From: Lunularia cruciata | Taxonomy: Eukaryota > Streptophyta > Marchantiopsida > Lunulariales > Lunulariaceae | Direction: 5' to 3' | Length of the DNA: 64,000 nt | NCBI GenBank assembly: GCA_948567375.1 | Contig: OX419760.1 | Location: forward strand, 17,484,001-17,548,000 | Part shown: in pieces, positions 33,701-46,877 of the stretch | Layout of the letters: every line of letters begins with the position of its first letter | How positions within the stretch are numbered: position 1 is the stretch's first letter | The notes under the pieces: generated by a model | The model's input: only the letters and a program-made list of their open reading frames with translations | Told to the model about the DNA's origin: nothing | The model's database searches: none | Translations under genes and position numbers: made by a program

Positions 33701-34990
33701 CTCCAGGAGGTTGGATGCGTAAACCACAATGCAATAGTTGCCAGCACGTGAAAATTCGAATGAGCAAATCTGTTAAAAGGTTGGTCAATTAATTTGTTCC
33801 AGGGATTTTAGGTGGCACCTAATAAAAGGTCGTCAAAAGACACTGCAAATCAGATCAAAAAACTGACAGGTGACTCGTTCTACATTTAGCTTAATTGAGA
33901 GCTTCTCTCCATGTATCAGCACAGCGTGACACGAGGCTGACACAGTCCCAGCGATTGGATAGAGGCAACTATGAGCGTTCCCACTCAATCCTAACGTGTT
34001 CTGATAAGTACAAATGCATAAGTGAACAGCAGGGTACATGGCAAGGAGAAAATCATCGTAGCGACAGGTGACCTTCAGACGGAATCAAACTCACCGCAGA
34101 ACTAAGGTAACTAGACGAATTGAGCCAAGGTTACAGGCAATTCATATGTGGCGCGGATTGCCACATCACGTACCTGGATTTTTGGTAATGGCTTCGGCGT
34201 CGTTGGAAACTCGGACGCACAATTTGGTAAGAATTCGGCTGAAATCTTCAGTCATCAACTCCGAGTCACTTTCTCCTGCGAGATTGCTCGTGAGCTTGGA
34301 TGTCGTAACAGACGCGTCGGGACTAGGGGATCTCTGTAAAGAGCTAGAACCTCTACTATCTGCGGTAGAGATGTTCATGGCTCCATTAGTTCCAGTGCTG
34401 CTTTCTGGCTGGGAATCCGACGGAGCGTCTGTGTCATCATTGCCCTGTAGAACTCCTTCAGGCTCCTCAGGGTGATCTTGAAACTTCAAGTCGTCGGCGA
34501 AGTCCTCAGTGGAACCACTCCTATTATCTCCCATCCTGGAGTTCCTTGGAGGTTCCATAACCCTCCTGCGACCCCGACCAGTCGGTCCATTTCCTGAGTG
34601 ATAATTGCTTTTGGGAACATTTTCCGCGGTGTCCCAAGTCTGAGTGGAATCGAAGTACATTGTTTGTTCGCACATATCGGCAGCGACTTCATTTCCGGAT
34701 TTCCTGAAGATATTAGCTTCTATGCTACCAGGATACACATGTTCAATGGATCCTCTCGGTCCTCCTGCCTCCAGCCAATCGGCAACCTTCCTAACGTACG
34801 CTTCACCAAGACTTTCGCGCACACTTGGACTCCTCTTCCTGGCTTCCTTACCCAATTCTCCCGACATCCTCCTAGCGGCCGTAGTCAAGGAGGACTCTTT
34901 TGTAGAAGTGACAGCTACAATTTCTTCATCCATGATCCCGTTTTCGCTATTCCTTAGCCAGACACTACCTAAAGGTCCCTTACGCTGCAA
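27746..34990 (-). CDS. KIN14: Kinesin-14 (KIN14) with malectin domain and internal motor
   Basis: A microtubule motor of the plant KIN14 group that carries a malectin-like domain, like the Arabidopsis At1g72250/At2g22610 type. Exons read from splice sites: 34990-34174, 33516-33221, 33042-32880, 32653-32517, 32392-32227, 31970-31863, 31370-31284, 31127-30954, 30774-30489, 30244-30083, 29915-29700, 29528-29491, 29325-29162, 28992-28867, 28705-27746. The product has about 1,200 residues. Order: acidic/Ser-rich N-terminus; malectin-like domain (VIALNAGSP..., [25 protein letters not shown]); coiled coil; kinesin-14 neck ([12 protein letters not shown] then [12 protein letters not shown]); motor with P-loop GQTGTGKT, switch I SSRSH (split by an intron), switch [10 protein letters not shown] and [11 protein letters not shown]; short coiled coil; basic Ser/Pro-rich tail. 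The neck before the motor predicts minus-end movement. The start is uncertain: the first in-frame Met seen is at 34933, and the longer frame may begin after an intron. No frame damage was seen in any exon. Confidence 0.92.
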
Positions 34991-36015
34991 TCGACCATGC
35001 TACAAACTACTGAGGAACACTTAAACTAAAATTTCAGTTACTTCGTATTATCAGTTCCTTTCGATATGTTCCTCCTTGTCCCCTCGAGGTTTGAACACTT
35101 CAAACTTGGGAAGAGTGAGATCCGCATAACCTGCCAGATGCCCCCTGCGAGTACGAACTCGGAATCAAAGCAATTTCAAACGACGTCAATTGAATCTCCG
35201 ATCTACAACTCTCAATTCGTCGAGTATGATATACAGCTAGACAAGCTGCTGGCCAAGGAATTCCAGTTATCTGCGAAGAAACGGACGTCAGGACGTATGG
35301 GTGGGAAATGAGAGGGGTATCGCGGTCTACATTATCCTATTAGCGAAGTTATTGGTTACATCTGAGTAAATATGACACTGACAGGAACGGAACAGTATCA
35401 AACAATGTACGGGCGACTCCAGCATTCTTCATTGACAAATTCCCTGACATTGATCTCGTGGAACTGGGACGTGAACACAATCGAACACAATCGAATCTCG
35501 ACAGGTACACCGATCTACTGGCGAGTTAAAGTTGTTATCGTACCTTGGAGTAACTCAAAGGCAGACCTCAGACTCGGAAGATCTTCAACGCAAGCAAATT
35601 GGTAACGCAATCAAAGACCTCCGAGGAGTCCAAGCAATTGCACCTTCCTCGCCCCGGAAACAGGAGGCTCGTCTGAAGAGCTCCGCACAGCGCAGCGGCC
35701 AATGGTAGTGAAATCATCTAAAATCAACAACAGCGAGATAGACTTGGGCGACTATACTGTTATGGCGGGTTTCAAGCTAATCTTCTCGGACACGGGGCGA
35801 AAGAGTAAAGCGAAGATGGGAATGAGAGCAGTAATGAGTATCGAATCGATAATTGGCAGGCAGGCAGGGCAGGCAGGGCAGGCAGCTCGCTCTTCGGCGG
35901 GAGCAGGCAGGCCAGAGGGGAGAGCCGGAGAGAGAGGGAGTTCAAGACTGGATTCAAATTTTCGCTGCGCCGGGGAGGGGAGCTTTCCCCCCTTACCCGC
36001 ACGTCTTCATCGCAC
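34991..36015. other. Kinesin upstream region with GGCAGG minisatellite
   Basis: It probably holds the kinesin 5' UTR and promoter. At about 35860-35905 there is a run of ggcaggca/ggcagggca units. Further 3' lie gagagagagg and gggaggggag purine tracts. No TATA box could be assigned. Confidence 0.4.
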
Positions 36016-36185
36016 ACGACGGCTTTCATTCCGTAGGTTACGGCATTGAGAACGAGTCGTCCAACGGTCTCTTGGTAACGGAAGTGGGCCCACAACGGTA
36101 GGGGTTCGTTGAACACAAATGTTGACGTGAACGTAGATCGAACTATGGCACTTTTGGTGCCGAACATGTAGTTCTTCCAGCGCAT
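36003..36185 (-). CDS. Possible single coding exon, unrecognised
   Basis: A clean frame starts with Met at 36185 (MRWKNYMFGTKSAIVRS...) and runs to VVCDEDVR, where a strong donor GTAAGG follows at about 36002. Third positions look coding-like (many C/G wobble bases). Beyond the donor the frame runs into the low-complexity minisatellite, which would be intron. I do not recognise the family and found no partner exon. It may be a first exon of an unseen gene or a chance frame. Confidence 0.25.
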
Positions 36186-36259
36186 TCTCTTATTCTACTA
36201 TGGACTTCCTGTTTCACCTCTTCAAGCGTAGATTAACTGTGTTCAGCAACTTCAATCTT

Positions 36260-39200
36260 TTTACAAATGCCGAAGGCCCTCGAACAAGCTGCAATTTGTG
36301 ACAATCCTATCCCGACGGAGACATATTTAGAGGCGAATGTCCAGATATCCTATACAAAGATTGCACTGTATTGTAATGGCCTGTCAACCACAGCGTGTTA
36401 TATCGGGCATTCAACATTGTTTTACGATGACAGCTCCTCGAGAGAACTCCGACTAACCGAGATTGCGCAGTTAACGGGAAGTTTCTGTGTTTGCAACGTT
36501 GGCAGATCACGTCAAGTAGAGGCTTCACGAACAGGGCTATGGTAGGAAGGTTAGTGAACATTTTAGTACGAAATGAATTTAGTTCACAATCCGTCCGCCG
36601 ATTGTCGAATAAATCGCTACAGAAGCGAGCAGGAACACGATTTTTCAGGAGAGCACGCTGCGTCTTAAGAATCTGGTCGAATACAGCAAAGGGATCCAAT
36701 TTGTGTGTTGGTGGTACCCAACGCTTTGGTGTGAGTCTATTTAGACAGATGCTCCCAGATGCTGCTCAGGTACTTTACGCCTGGCAGTTGGCTCTCATAG
36801 AACAGGAATGTTTTTCTCACTGTACAGATTTCAAAACCACCTGGTAAAAGTGAAGAACTTGATTCAGGTCATTTTCTTACGACGTGTGGAAAGATGATTT
36901 TCAAGTTCGCGCTGCAACTTGAATCGTGGTCCGCATCTACCCAAAAGCCAACACAGGCTAATCCAATGAGGAATTCCGCTAGTGTAGCGTGACGTACTAT
37001 AGCTGTTCAGAGTGAACTCCCCTTCCGTGAAAGTATTTATAAACCCCTGTTCTACCGTCCTATGGAATCTTGGAGCAAGTGACTGGAAACTTCAAGTGAG
37101 GCCTTCGCAAAACTTCGTCGGGGAAATGTGATAATCACCAGAAACGACTAATACCAACAGTATATCTGTGAAAGGATTCTTTTCAGGCTGCGTGTCACGT
37201 ACTGTCCTACCTCTTTCAAACATGGTATGAGAGTACATGCACTGACTACGATGTTCTTAAAGTGCTCTACTTGACCTTCATATGACACGTGAATTGGACA
37301 GTTCTATAAAAGTAGTTTAGTGTGACTCTTGTGATCCAAAGAGACTTACAGACATCCTCAAACTATAGATTATTACTCTGGAGAGCTTTTGAAATAAGGG
37401 TCAGGGAGGGAAGGAAGCTCCCATTCCCCCCGTTACTTGATTTGAAAATATATACGGTGCTTATTACGAATGCTACTGAAGAAACACTTTGCACCGTGCG
37501 CTTTTGCTTTATGATTGATTCCAAATGACATGGAAACCTGTTAAATAAAAATTACTTTGTCCAACTGGCCATAAGAAGACACCACCTTCAAGGTTGTGTC
37601 CTCTTTGTTGGTGACACAGAAATTTCCTAGAACAATTGATTTGTTCTTTCCATCTTATTTCTTCCACATAAACCTACTAATGTAAAAGGTCAACTCTTCT
37701 ATCCATAACCAAAACTTGTATGAGACACGAGCTTGCTCAGAACCATTTGGATTCTCCTTGCAACGAAAGGAGCTTTTCAAGAGTCCAGCTTAACCTTGCA
37801 GTTCTTATGACTTTGAGACGGTCAGACTTTACAGCAGAATATGTTCAAAATCTCTCAAATCCTCTCAAGGCAAATCTATGTAGGAAATTCCAATGTCGGA
37901 GAACTTGAATAGCTCAAAGTCGGCAAAGGCCAGGAAGTACCGTTAGTTTGGGTGGTTTTCTCTTTATGAATGAATGCGCACTATCAGAGTTAGGTCCAAA
38001 GTTTCCATTTAAACTTAAACGTATAAGATTTCGTGATTTCTTAGAATACCTGGTTTTGAGTATTGTGAGGGGCTGAGACATGATTATGAATGAAATTTGC
38101 TTCGTAGTACAGAAAAGGTTTATTGTAAATAATTCGTTGTGATATGCATTCACAGAGATATTGCTTCTGAGATTATGAAAGTTACTTTAGCACTCAAGGT
38201 TCTATTATAAGCATAATCTGAATAGCACTTCAAATACGTAATCAATTTGCGAAAATATCATCCCGCACAGGGTGCAGGATAGAATGAATACTTACATGTA
38301 GGTGTGAACCTCAAAGCGCAAACGCTTTCTATCAAACATAATCACCGTTGAACTCTAATCTATGTCAAGTTCCAAGCGTAGTTTCGAATGGTTTTTGAGT
38401 GCGCATACACCAGAACGTGAACTTTACTATGCAGGTTCTCTTATTCAAGGGGATGTTGACCTTGCTTAATACGCTATTCGTTTGTCGCGTTTGTCGCATT
38501 GTCCTCAAGGTTACCCAGAAATGTACATTCTAATTACTTAGAACATTTAGAAAGTCTACGTTTCACTCGTAAATTTAGCTTGTAATGTGGGGACAAGAAG
38601 CTGTGTTCATGAACAACAGGAGCCAGTCCGGCTACGGTATCAGTCTGTGTCGGCAAGGTTAATTTGCAGGCCCAGAATATGAGCTCAACTAGATCAGCGT
38701 GCTCAGAAACTGAAAGAATTGCAACACTGACGTTGCGGAACAATCAGGTTGTCCATGACACACGACCTTGAATTATTTGCAGCAAGTAGAAACCAATCAG
38801 AAACTGACATTATTAACATGGGAGCGAACTCCCAAGCCCAAAGCAAGGAGATTTCCATGAAGGACATGTAAGGCAAGTATTCAACTCTTACGCTTCCTCA
38901 ATACCAGCGTATATTTCAGGAAAGATGGTTCAAAAGATAAGTAGAGGGGCATACTTCACTCCCGCCGTCCTCAGATCTTTGCCAAGATGCTCGCCATGAC
39001 AAAGACGTAGGTGCAAGTGGTGACAAGACCTACAGTACTGAAGCACAGAAGTCAGTCGTGTTCTGTCCCAACCACCTTTGATCATTTAAGCAATTGGACT
39101 GTCGAACCTCACAGGAACCGAGAACAACTGCACACCATTGATCTAGAAACAACTCCTCACGCAGAAACTCAGAGATGCGGAGGTCGAGCGACAGAGAAAT

Positions 39201-39970
39201 GAACACCTCGGGTGTTGTGGTGCTGAATCACGGAAAACTCATCCAAATGACATTCTTCAGAGTATGGTGTTGTATCCAACATTTTATTCACGCTATCAAA
39301 CTGTCTTCGACAGGCTACGCCCACTAAAAGTGAAAACCCTGCCCATAACTTGTGTGGGGAAAAAAAGATTATGGACAAGAACAAGATACACGCCGTTCTA
39401 GTTTGATTTTGTTACCAGGAAAACGAAAGCTAGTATTCCGACTACGTGGGAGATGGAAGAGTACCAAAACAGACCCCCAATCGAACAAATTGGTGCAATA
39501 AAGTTAAAACACGCCAAAAGTCCGTTGCTGCAAATGGAGTCCTTTTCATAGCTGTTGCATAAACCGGTACCAGCATTTATATATTCCATTTTCAGCCAGT
39601 GTTCTCATACTCCACACATTTAGGCCTCTGATTCAACACCAGGGCAACTCTAAGTACATTAAAACCGTCAATTCCTGTCTCACACCACATGGCTTTTCGT
39701 GTAAGGGGTCTGGAAGAAGAACGAGGGTGACATGTGCACTTTTGACACGTACATGGTGGCAGAAAAGCAATGTGGAGTCTTTTATGTTTGCTGAATTACG
39801 CCGCTCAGAGCTCTCATGTTGTGAGAGCGTGGTATAGACATTGGTAAACTGAAAGCATTTGTATTTAGACACCAGAAGAAAATTGCAGTGCCCACCCAGA
39901 TGCCTGGGATAGCAGTTCCCAAGGCAAACAATGAACTATAGAGATTCACCATTTTTATATGTAATGGTGT
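36260..39970. other. Intergenic stretch without recognisable gene
   Basis: Open frames up to about 130 codons occur on opposing strands (36307-36699 minus, 36491-36847 plus) without recognisable motifs. Nothing else structured was seen. Part of it may be the 3' UTR of the OEP16-3-like gene. Confidence 0.4.
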
Positions 39971-41883
39971 TCAGTAGTCACGGTGTTCCCTTGGATATGG
40001 CAGGTACTCTCTCCCCATTGGAGCACGTGTTCTTTGACCACCTGCGTCCATGAACGCAGAAACAGCCGCCATAGCAGCCCCTGCTCCTAGACCCACAGGT
40101 ATTCTTCCAGCTGCAAGTGCATGTCTAGGCGTCAGAAAAGTGACCTCAAATTATGTGTTAAGCTGTACACGGAACACTTAAATCAGACCAAGGGCAAGGA
40201 GGGAGGCTGCCTGCAGACAAAAGTGATAGGTATTCATGGGTTCTTTCGCCAGCTTTGCAAGATAGAATCACGATAAACACGTTAACAATATGCAAGTTTT
40301 CCTTGTTTTCCTAGTTTTCAAGATCTAGGAAAACTTGACAATTTGCTGACAGCCTTTATATATACCATAACTTTATAAATAGGAAGTATATATAAAGTTT
40401 AAGTTTTCCTAGTTTTCAAGTTGCTGACAGCCTTTATATATACTTCGAGAGAGGCGATCAGACTTGAAGAGTGGCCACTATCCTCCTCGTCATTTCTTAA
40501 GTACAATACATTACATCTTCACACCCTGAATCAAGACACCAGTCCTACTTCATCTGTAAAGAAATGGTAAGGGGACACAAAGCCTTTGACCTTCCAAAGG
40601 TTCCGTTCCAAGTCAAACGATAAGAAGGTAAGGTAAAGTCACCACAGCAGTGGCTTATTGCCTCAACAAAAACAGAGACTCACGACTTTTCAACAACATG
40701 CTGTCAACAACTCAAAACTACCTACTGTATTTTTAGGAATGAGTTGGAGAAAAGAACAAAGGCTGGAACTGGCTTCTGCTAAGAATCAAAGCAACTTTTC
40801 CCGATGCTTTATTCATGGCGTTTTATTGACTTCCATTTTCTCGTCCTTGGAGACACCAGACTATGGCACCAACCCAGGCATATTTTAGCAAGCTATATAA
40901 GTTTGGTGCAAATTATGCTGTTCCCCTCCAAGCTTGTGTTTCGCTAGTTGAGTCAGACAATCAGCAAGAAGCATATTGTGGAGCGCAGCGACGCGATGCA
41001 GTTTGAAGTTTAAGTACTCACATACAAGTAGTCATTGTTCCTTAGAGTTTCTTAAAATAACTGCTGATGCTCCTTGTAATGATGGACATTGAACTTGCAT
41101 GACCGACGTTTAGAGGTGTCCGTCCAAGTACGTTCTATAATCATGTTTGATGCACGCAGCTTATGAAACTAGGTAATCATTCGTACTTTAGGGCTATATA
41201 CTACCCATAAGCTCGCTTGGTCCTATTAATGCCGGACGTTCTTCTTTCACGCTGTTCGCTGGCTGAGATCTTATTACGAACATACAACAAGCTCTGAAAA
41301 ATAAAACGTGTTATCTTCGTTTGGCTCCCATATCCCCTTAAGACACTTAAATTACTCGTTCAATCGATCTCTCGTCCAATTCAATTTTAAACCTGTCGGA
41401 GGCGCACTGAGTGGAGTATATAGGCCAGTCATCGGCCTTAAATTCCCCAATCTGTTGAAGTGCAATCTTCTTTCAAGCCCTGTGGGTAGAAGACAACGTT
41501 ATTTAGGCAAATCTGTAGGTTGGGGGAGTTGAAGAAAGAGCACCTCGGAATCCGAGGATTGAGCCGGCTGCAAAACCTCCAATAACACCATTCACGTAGT
41601 CCTTCTTGCCCCTGACAGACTCCGACACGGCATCAACCAACGTGAAGGTTGCCCCAATTGCACCGAAGAGGACTCCATACGATCCCATAATGCGCCCTGT
41701 TTTCTGAAGAGCCGGCAAAGCTATGTTCCTCTCCACAGCAGGTACATCCGTCCATGTCGCCTTAATAGCTCCGATGATGGTACCTGCCAAAAAGCTGGAT
41801 CCCGCTCCACTCATAGTCCTGAACATCACGGTGTCATAATCTCCCAACTCTCGCGCCTCCTCTGCCTCCATCTCGTCCTGCAT
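39971..41883 (-). CDS. OEP16-3: OEP16-3 / complex I B14.7-like Tim17-family protein
   Basis: A small membrane protein of the Tim17/22/23-OEP16 family, closest by recognition to plant OEP16-3, which is associated with mitochondrial complex I as the B14.7 (NDUFA11-like) subunit. Two coding exons: 41883-41544 and 40110-39971. The phase-1 junction (cgag | ctgga) restores the expected ...ILGFR-A-GRIPVG... reading. Landmarks are MQDEMEAEEAREL at the N-terminus, GTIIGAIKATWTDVP, VERNIALPALQKTGRIMGSY, the KKDYVNG loop and GGFAAGSILGFR, then AAVSAFMDAGGQ, GREYLPYP and a stop. About 160 residues, as in the family, with four hydrophobic glycine-rich segments. An acceptor at about 41899 and a donor at about 42440 (aaatcag|gtgagt) point to an upstream, mostly untranslated exon. 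The coding intron is long (1.43 kb) and carries internal repeats. Confidence 0.88.
40292..40445. repeat. Direct and inverted repeats in the OEP16-3 intron
   Basis: ttttcctagttttcaag occurs at 40306-40322 and again at about 40403-40420. ttgctgacagcctttatata occurs at 40343 and 40421. The inverse ctaggaaaacttg at about 40325-40338 pairs with the first copy to form a hairpin. It looks like a small foldback or duplicated insertion inside the intron. Confidence 0.65.
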
Positions 41884-42479
41884 CCATCTTAAAATTGCTG
41901 AAATCAGAAACAAGTCTACAACTCGGATACGCTTAATAATTTTGTCAGAGAAATCGTGCCCGAACCAACCCAGTTCTCAATCTTAGAGTAACCAAGGAGT
42001 CAAGAGCAGCTATATCACTTTGCCTTCTCTTAAGCCATACAGGGATCCACTCCATGCATTTCAGCAATTGACAAGAGTTAGCCGACCTAAATTCCTGCTC
42101 GGTATGCCACGAAATCTTCCCCTTTTCCTAATTCCATATTTTTTTCCCAAGGTTAGCCTCTACATTGATCCCTCCCTGCACTGGCAACGATGATAACCGA
42201 AGAGCAATGTTCACTCCATTTCCTCAGAGTATCTAGATCAATTGGTCCCTACCTACCGGCGACGTCTGGTTATTCTTCAGACAATCATAACAAATCCAAA
42301 ACGCTGGGATCTTCAAGCCTAATCCGTAGCTCCATTTTGGCCAGCGAAGTTCAAGATCACAGGACACACTCGAACAAGAAGCTCACTTCAATCCTACGAC
42401 AGCAGTTCGCAGGAGTCAAAAACTGGGAGATAGAAACTCACCTGATTTAAAAGCAGCGAAGATGGATCGATTGGTTTCG

Positions 42480-45400
42480 TTAAACACGAGCCGAGGACGA
42501 GTCCCGTGTCGTTGTTGGGGGGTAGAACGGAGCACTGAAAATAGGAGGAAGGGTTTCAATACTCAACACTGGGCCTTCGCCATCGCTTCCCCATAGACAG
42601 ACAGCACTCTAGACTGAGTTTGTATCAACTTGTCTTGTTCATGCGAACGAAGGGAAAGGGCAGAGAACTGTTAGTTTAGGGCAATTTCTCCCACGAAAAC
42701 TCCGCTGATTTCTATATACTGTGACTCTTTGGAAGAAAAGTTCCTTACCTTTTCGTCCTTTCTCCGATCATGCACAATGCCTACTTGAAGTAGAGGGTAA
42801 TCGGACAAGGAAATGTGTGCTTAACATTCTTAATATTCATTAACTTCGCTAGATTCTTGTGTATCCTATTCTTTGTTAAAACGGTAAAATCTAGAAACCA
42901 TGAAATCTTATGGCAAGGCAATGAAGAGACGATGATAACTGATTACCTTGCTTTATATTGGTTTCTAAAGTATTCTTCATAGGCAACAAAACCCCCAAGT
43001 TAGAGTATAACGGTAACATATGGATGTGATTAGTGATAACTTATCGAATAGGGGGATAAGCTTAATTAGATATACTTCTAAATTGGTTTCGTTATATTAA
43101 AATTCATTTTTACTTTGGTGAGTATTCTTTGCGCTACTGAATTCCACAAAGTGCATAATAGCGACTTTTTTATTTTCGTATGTATTTATCCTTTTATTGT
43201 CAATAATTCACATCTAGAAATTTATTTTACTTCATATCTTGTCTCTATTTCTTAAACATTTGCAAATAAGGTAGCTTACCTCAACCTAAGAAATTAAGTC
43301 AATGCTAGATTATCATAGTAGGATATTAATCTGCAGTTCACCTCACTCATACAAAAGAAGATATGTCATTCAAGTACAATCTACCCTCACTTGTAAAGCA
43401 GATGATTATGTTTTATGTAGTACATACAAAAATAGTAATTTTCATCAAGATAGAAACTGACTTTGTCTTAGAATCTACCTCATACATTTACTCTAGAACC
43501 ATGTAGTATTCTATGAGGAATCTTTATGAAGATATTGATTAACTTAAAACCCTTAGTCTCCTAATCATAAAATTACATCCAAAATTAAGCTAATAGCAAT
43601 AGCAAGTATTATTGTGCTAAAATGAACCTAAAAGACCTGAATTTGTGCATGGATATAAGCTATGTATATATATTATAACATCTCATGGATTATGTTTAAA
43701 ATTAAAATTAAAGCATGTATTTTGAACTTAATGAGATAAAGATCATACAAAGAATACATGAAAATTTTAAAAATTTTAGCTGAAAAGAAGTATCAAAAGG
43801 AATCAAGCAACGACGAGGTTCAGTTTCCTATATGAAGGTAGATAGGAACTATAGGGTTTGAGATAGCAATCCAGTTTATAAGTTTATGATATGTTTCTAT
43901 ATCTAGAATAGATTTAGTATCCGGCTATGGTCCTTAGCTGTAACATTTTATGGTCCGTAGCGGCCGTGAATTCCTTTGACGGTTAAGGTGTTACATAAAC
44001 AAACAAACGCTTTGCGGTCCTTAGCGACTGATGGATAGCAATGTATTTTGGTCTTTAGCAACTGTTGGAACCCAACTTTTTGCAAGCTGTTACGGTGAAC
44101 AACAAGCATTCAAGTGTTATGGGAGTGTTTTCCTTGCATGATGTCTAGAGGACGAGCAATAGACTAGTACATATATAAAAACGATTCAAGCAACTGAAAA
44201 ATAGCTTTATTTGAAAATATTACCATTTAGAATAAATAGGTTGAAATTATTTTTTATTATTAATTGAAGTTCAAGTTCTATTTATTTTGAATATCAAGCA
44301 AAGATTTCTATCATATTGCTAACCAGCAAGATGTTGATTGGTGGAAATTATAGAGCATATGAAGATGGTGATTTCTAGAAATAAAATAAGAGCTGTATTT
44401 GAGATAATTTTTGTTAATAAAATCTTCTTATAAGAAGCTGAGTTGTTATTTTTACCCAATCTATTTCTGGGAATAAATTATTGAACCTCTTATATTTATT
44501 TTCAATGTTGAATAGGATAATTATGGGATATATAGTGTTTATAAGATGACAGTACATATTAATTGATGAGACATTTGTGAACCCTCTTTACATGTACTAA
44601 AGAAGTAGATATAATTTGTGAGGTCTTGGCTACACAATTTATATTAAAAAATTAATTTAGGCTATGTAATCAATAAAAAAAACTTTGATTCAAAATGCAT
44701 CTAATTTGATATTTTCCCAATTAGGCTTGGATTAAAAATATCTAGAATAATATATATATAACGTATATTATCTTATTTTAGTCCTTCATAAAGACTATCA
44801 AGATTATTAAATTGCACATAATAATATCTAAATACAAATTCTAAGAAGGTTTATGAAGAATAACAACTAACATAATGTTATCTCAATAAAAGTCTATGTA
44901 TCTAAAATAACTAGAAATTGATTTGTTGTCTTTAAAGGGATTGGATATTGAACCATTGATTAGAAATAATCAAGGTCCAACAAACTTTTGACCATCAGGT
45001 CTCTCACTCATCCTATTATTTATAGTTAAATTAGGGAAATAATTCCTAAGTATATGTGACAAAGCTAGTTTAAGGTAAACTACCTTCAATAAATTTAATT
45101 GAAAGAGTATTGAGAACTAACATTAACCATTAAAAATTAATAATTTCATTCTATGTAAATCTGAATATAATTTTCCTCCAAATTTGGATTAGTTGGGAGG
45201 TTGACTTCAAAATTTATAAGGTCAATGAGCTTTGTGGTTCCCACATGTTTGCAAAAGTTGGTATTTAAAAAAAAAATTCTCTCTTTTCTACATGAATAAG
45301 TAGAAGAATTGCTTGTTCAAGAAAGAAAACCTCTCAATTGAAATTTCTTTGGAGTTACATCTATACATGCAAGGGTATGAAGGGAACAAGTATGAAGCCA

Positions 45401-45978
45401 AATGCACTCCGAAGAAGAATCCTAAAGACCCAAAGACCATCTCACCAACTAATTGAAAAAATCTGGCTATTAAGTTAAGTGCACTTGAAGTAATTTCACT
45501 TTTTGCTAAGACTTTTTAGTCTCATACTAAAGATTGAGTACTAATCCCAGCCCTTTGTAGTTCTTTGTATTCTTCATAGCTGTTTGAATTAATACTTTGC
45601 ACTTGATAAGAAACATGGTGTTTATTCAAAAGCCCTTAAGGAAGATCCTTGAGGCAATTCTTTGTGCCCCAACAATAAACAAATGGGCAATCTACGATAG
45701 GAGTGAGTTGGTTCATAACAAGCATCTCTCTTTCTTGCTTTAGAATTGGGAGCTTAGTGATTTTAGGATCATCCATGAGATGAAAGGAAGGAAGAAAAGA
45801 GCAATAGGGGATCTTAGAGGGATCTCTTTGTATGAACAGAGGAGAATTGGAGGAATATCCTCAAGTTGGATGCAACTCAATATAGATGTATGCCTCTTGA
45901 TACCAAATTTGGGCTTGCAAATGAGGAGATGAATTATAAATTAAAAAGTCCAAATTACAAAATCTTTTGGAGACAAGA
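42480..45978. other. AT-rich stretch without recognisable gene
   Basis: The first 200 bp are probably the promoter and 5' UTR of the OEP16-3-like gene. Beyond about 42800 the DNA is strongly AT-rich with no coding frame of note. At 43928-44065 the motif ggtccttagc(g/a)actg recurs four times in variant form (43928, 43951, 44016, 44050). Confidence 0.45.
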
Positions 45979-46393
45979 TATAATAATATGGAGTTAGCAT
46001 ACAAGTTAATAGAGGTTAATGAGTTAATTAAATAAACCAAATGTAGTTAAGATTTGTAAGACTATTCTAAAAGCATCGACATAGTTTCCGGGTAGAATAT
46101 TCTAGAAGCACCTATGAGACTTCTTGGTGTGAAGCTTCTAGGTACCTTCTAAGGATGGGATAACTTGTAAGCCAAGTAGATAAGTTTTAGAAGGAAGCTT
46201 CTTGGTTAGCTTAGCTTGCACTCCAAGAAGGCAACTTGAGAAGGAAGTTTCTCAAGAGCCTTGTATTGCTTCACTATAAATACCAAAGCCAAAACTCATA
46301 CTAGGCATTTAGAGTTTCACTCAATTGAGAGTTTTCAATATGACCTTCCATTTTTCTCTTCCATTCTCCTATTTCTCTCCTTGGTCTTTTACA
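45979..46393 (+). mobile_element. Solo LTR, family E
   Basis: It begins TATAATAATATGGAG (TG mutated to TA) and ends CTTTTACA. It is flanked by CAAGA (45974-45978) and AAAGA (46394-46398), a 5-bp duplication with one mismatch. A perfectly phased three-unit heat-shock element GAAnnTTCnnGAA lies at 46095-46107, and TATAAATA at 46275-46282. Confidence 0.75.
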
Positions 46394-46877
46394 AAAGAGG
46401 TCCACTAATAATGGCTAGAAGGTGTGCAATTACAAGGACCCAAATTAAAGGGTAGTTGTGGAAGCAATGATGGACTTTTTTTGACCAAACAAGACAACCT
46501 ACATCAATAATAGGTATGCCATCTTTTTCAAATATTTTTTTAAAGGGAATTAGTCAATTGTGCACATATGTTCTACTTGCAAACAAGGAGCATGCTCAAA
46601 GAGTTTGAGGAAGATGACAAAGCAACATACCTAGCTCCTTTTGCTATACATATCTACATAGGTCCTAACCTGCTTAAGAAGGAAGAGAGAGAAAGAAATC
46701 CCTTAGCCACTTTTACTCAATGAGGTACTTCACTTTGTAACACAAAGGGCGAGCCATCATTTGCAAGTATCAAGATGCAAGTATGGAATATACTACAACT
46801 GATAAGTTTGTATTGGTGGATGAAGAGTGAACCATCATGGTGAAGAAGAAAATATCAACACCATCAAGATCTCAAAA

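Noticed and set aside
34068-35024. Plus-strand frames of 119-135 codons near 34-35 kb
   Set aside because: They are antisense to the first kinesin exon, whose minus-strand frame of about 270 codons leads through a good donor into the malectin exons.
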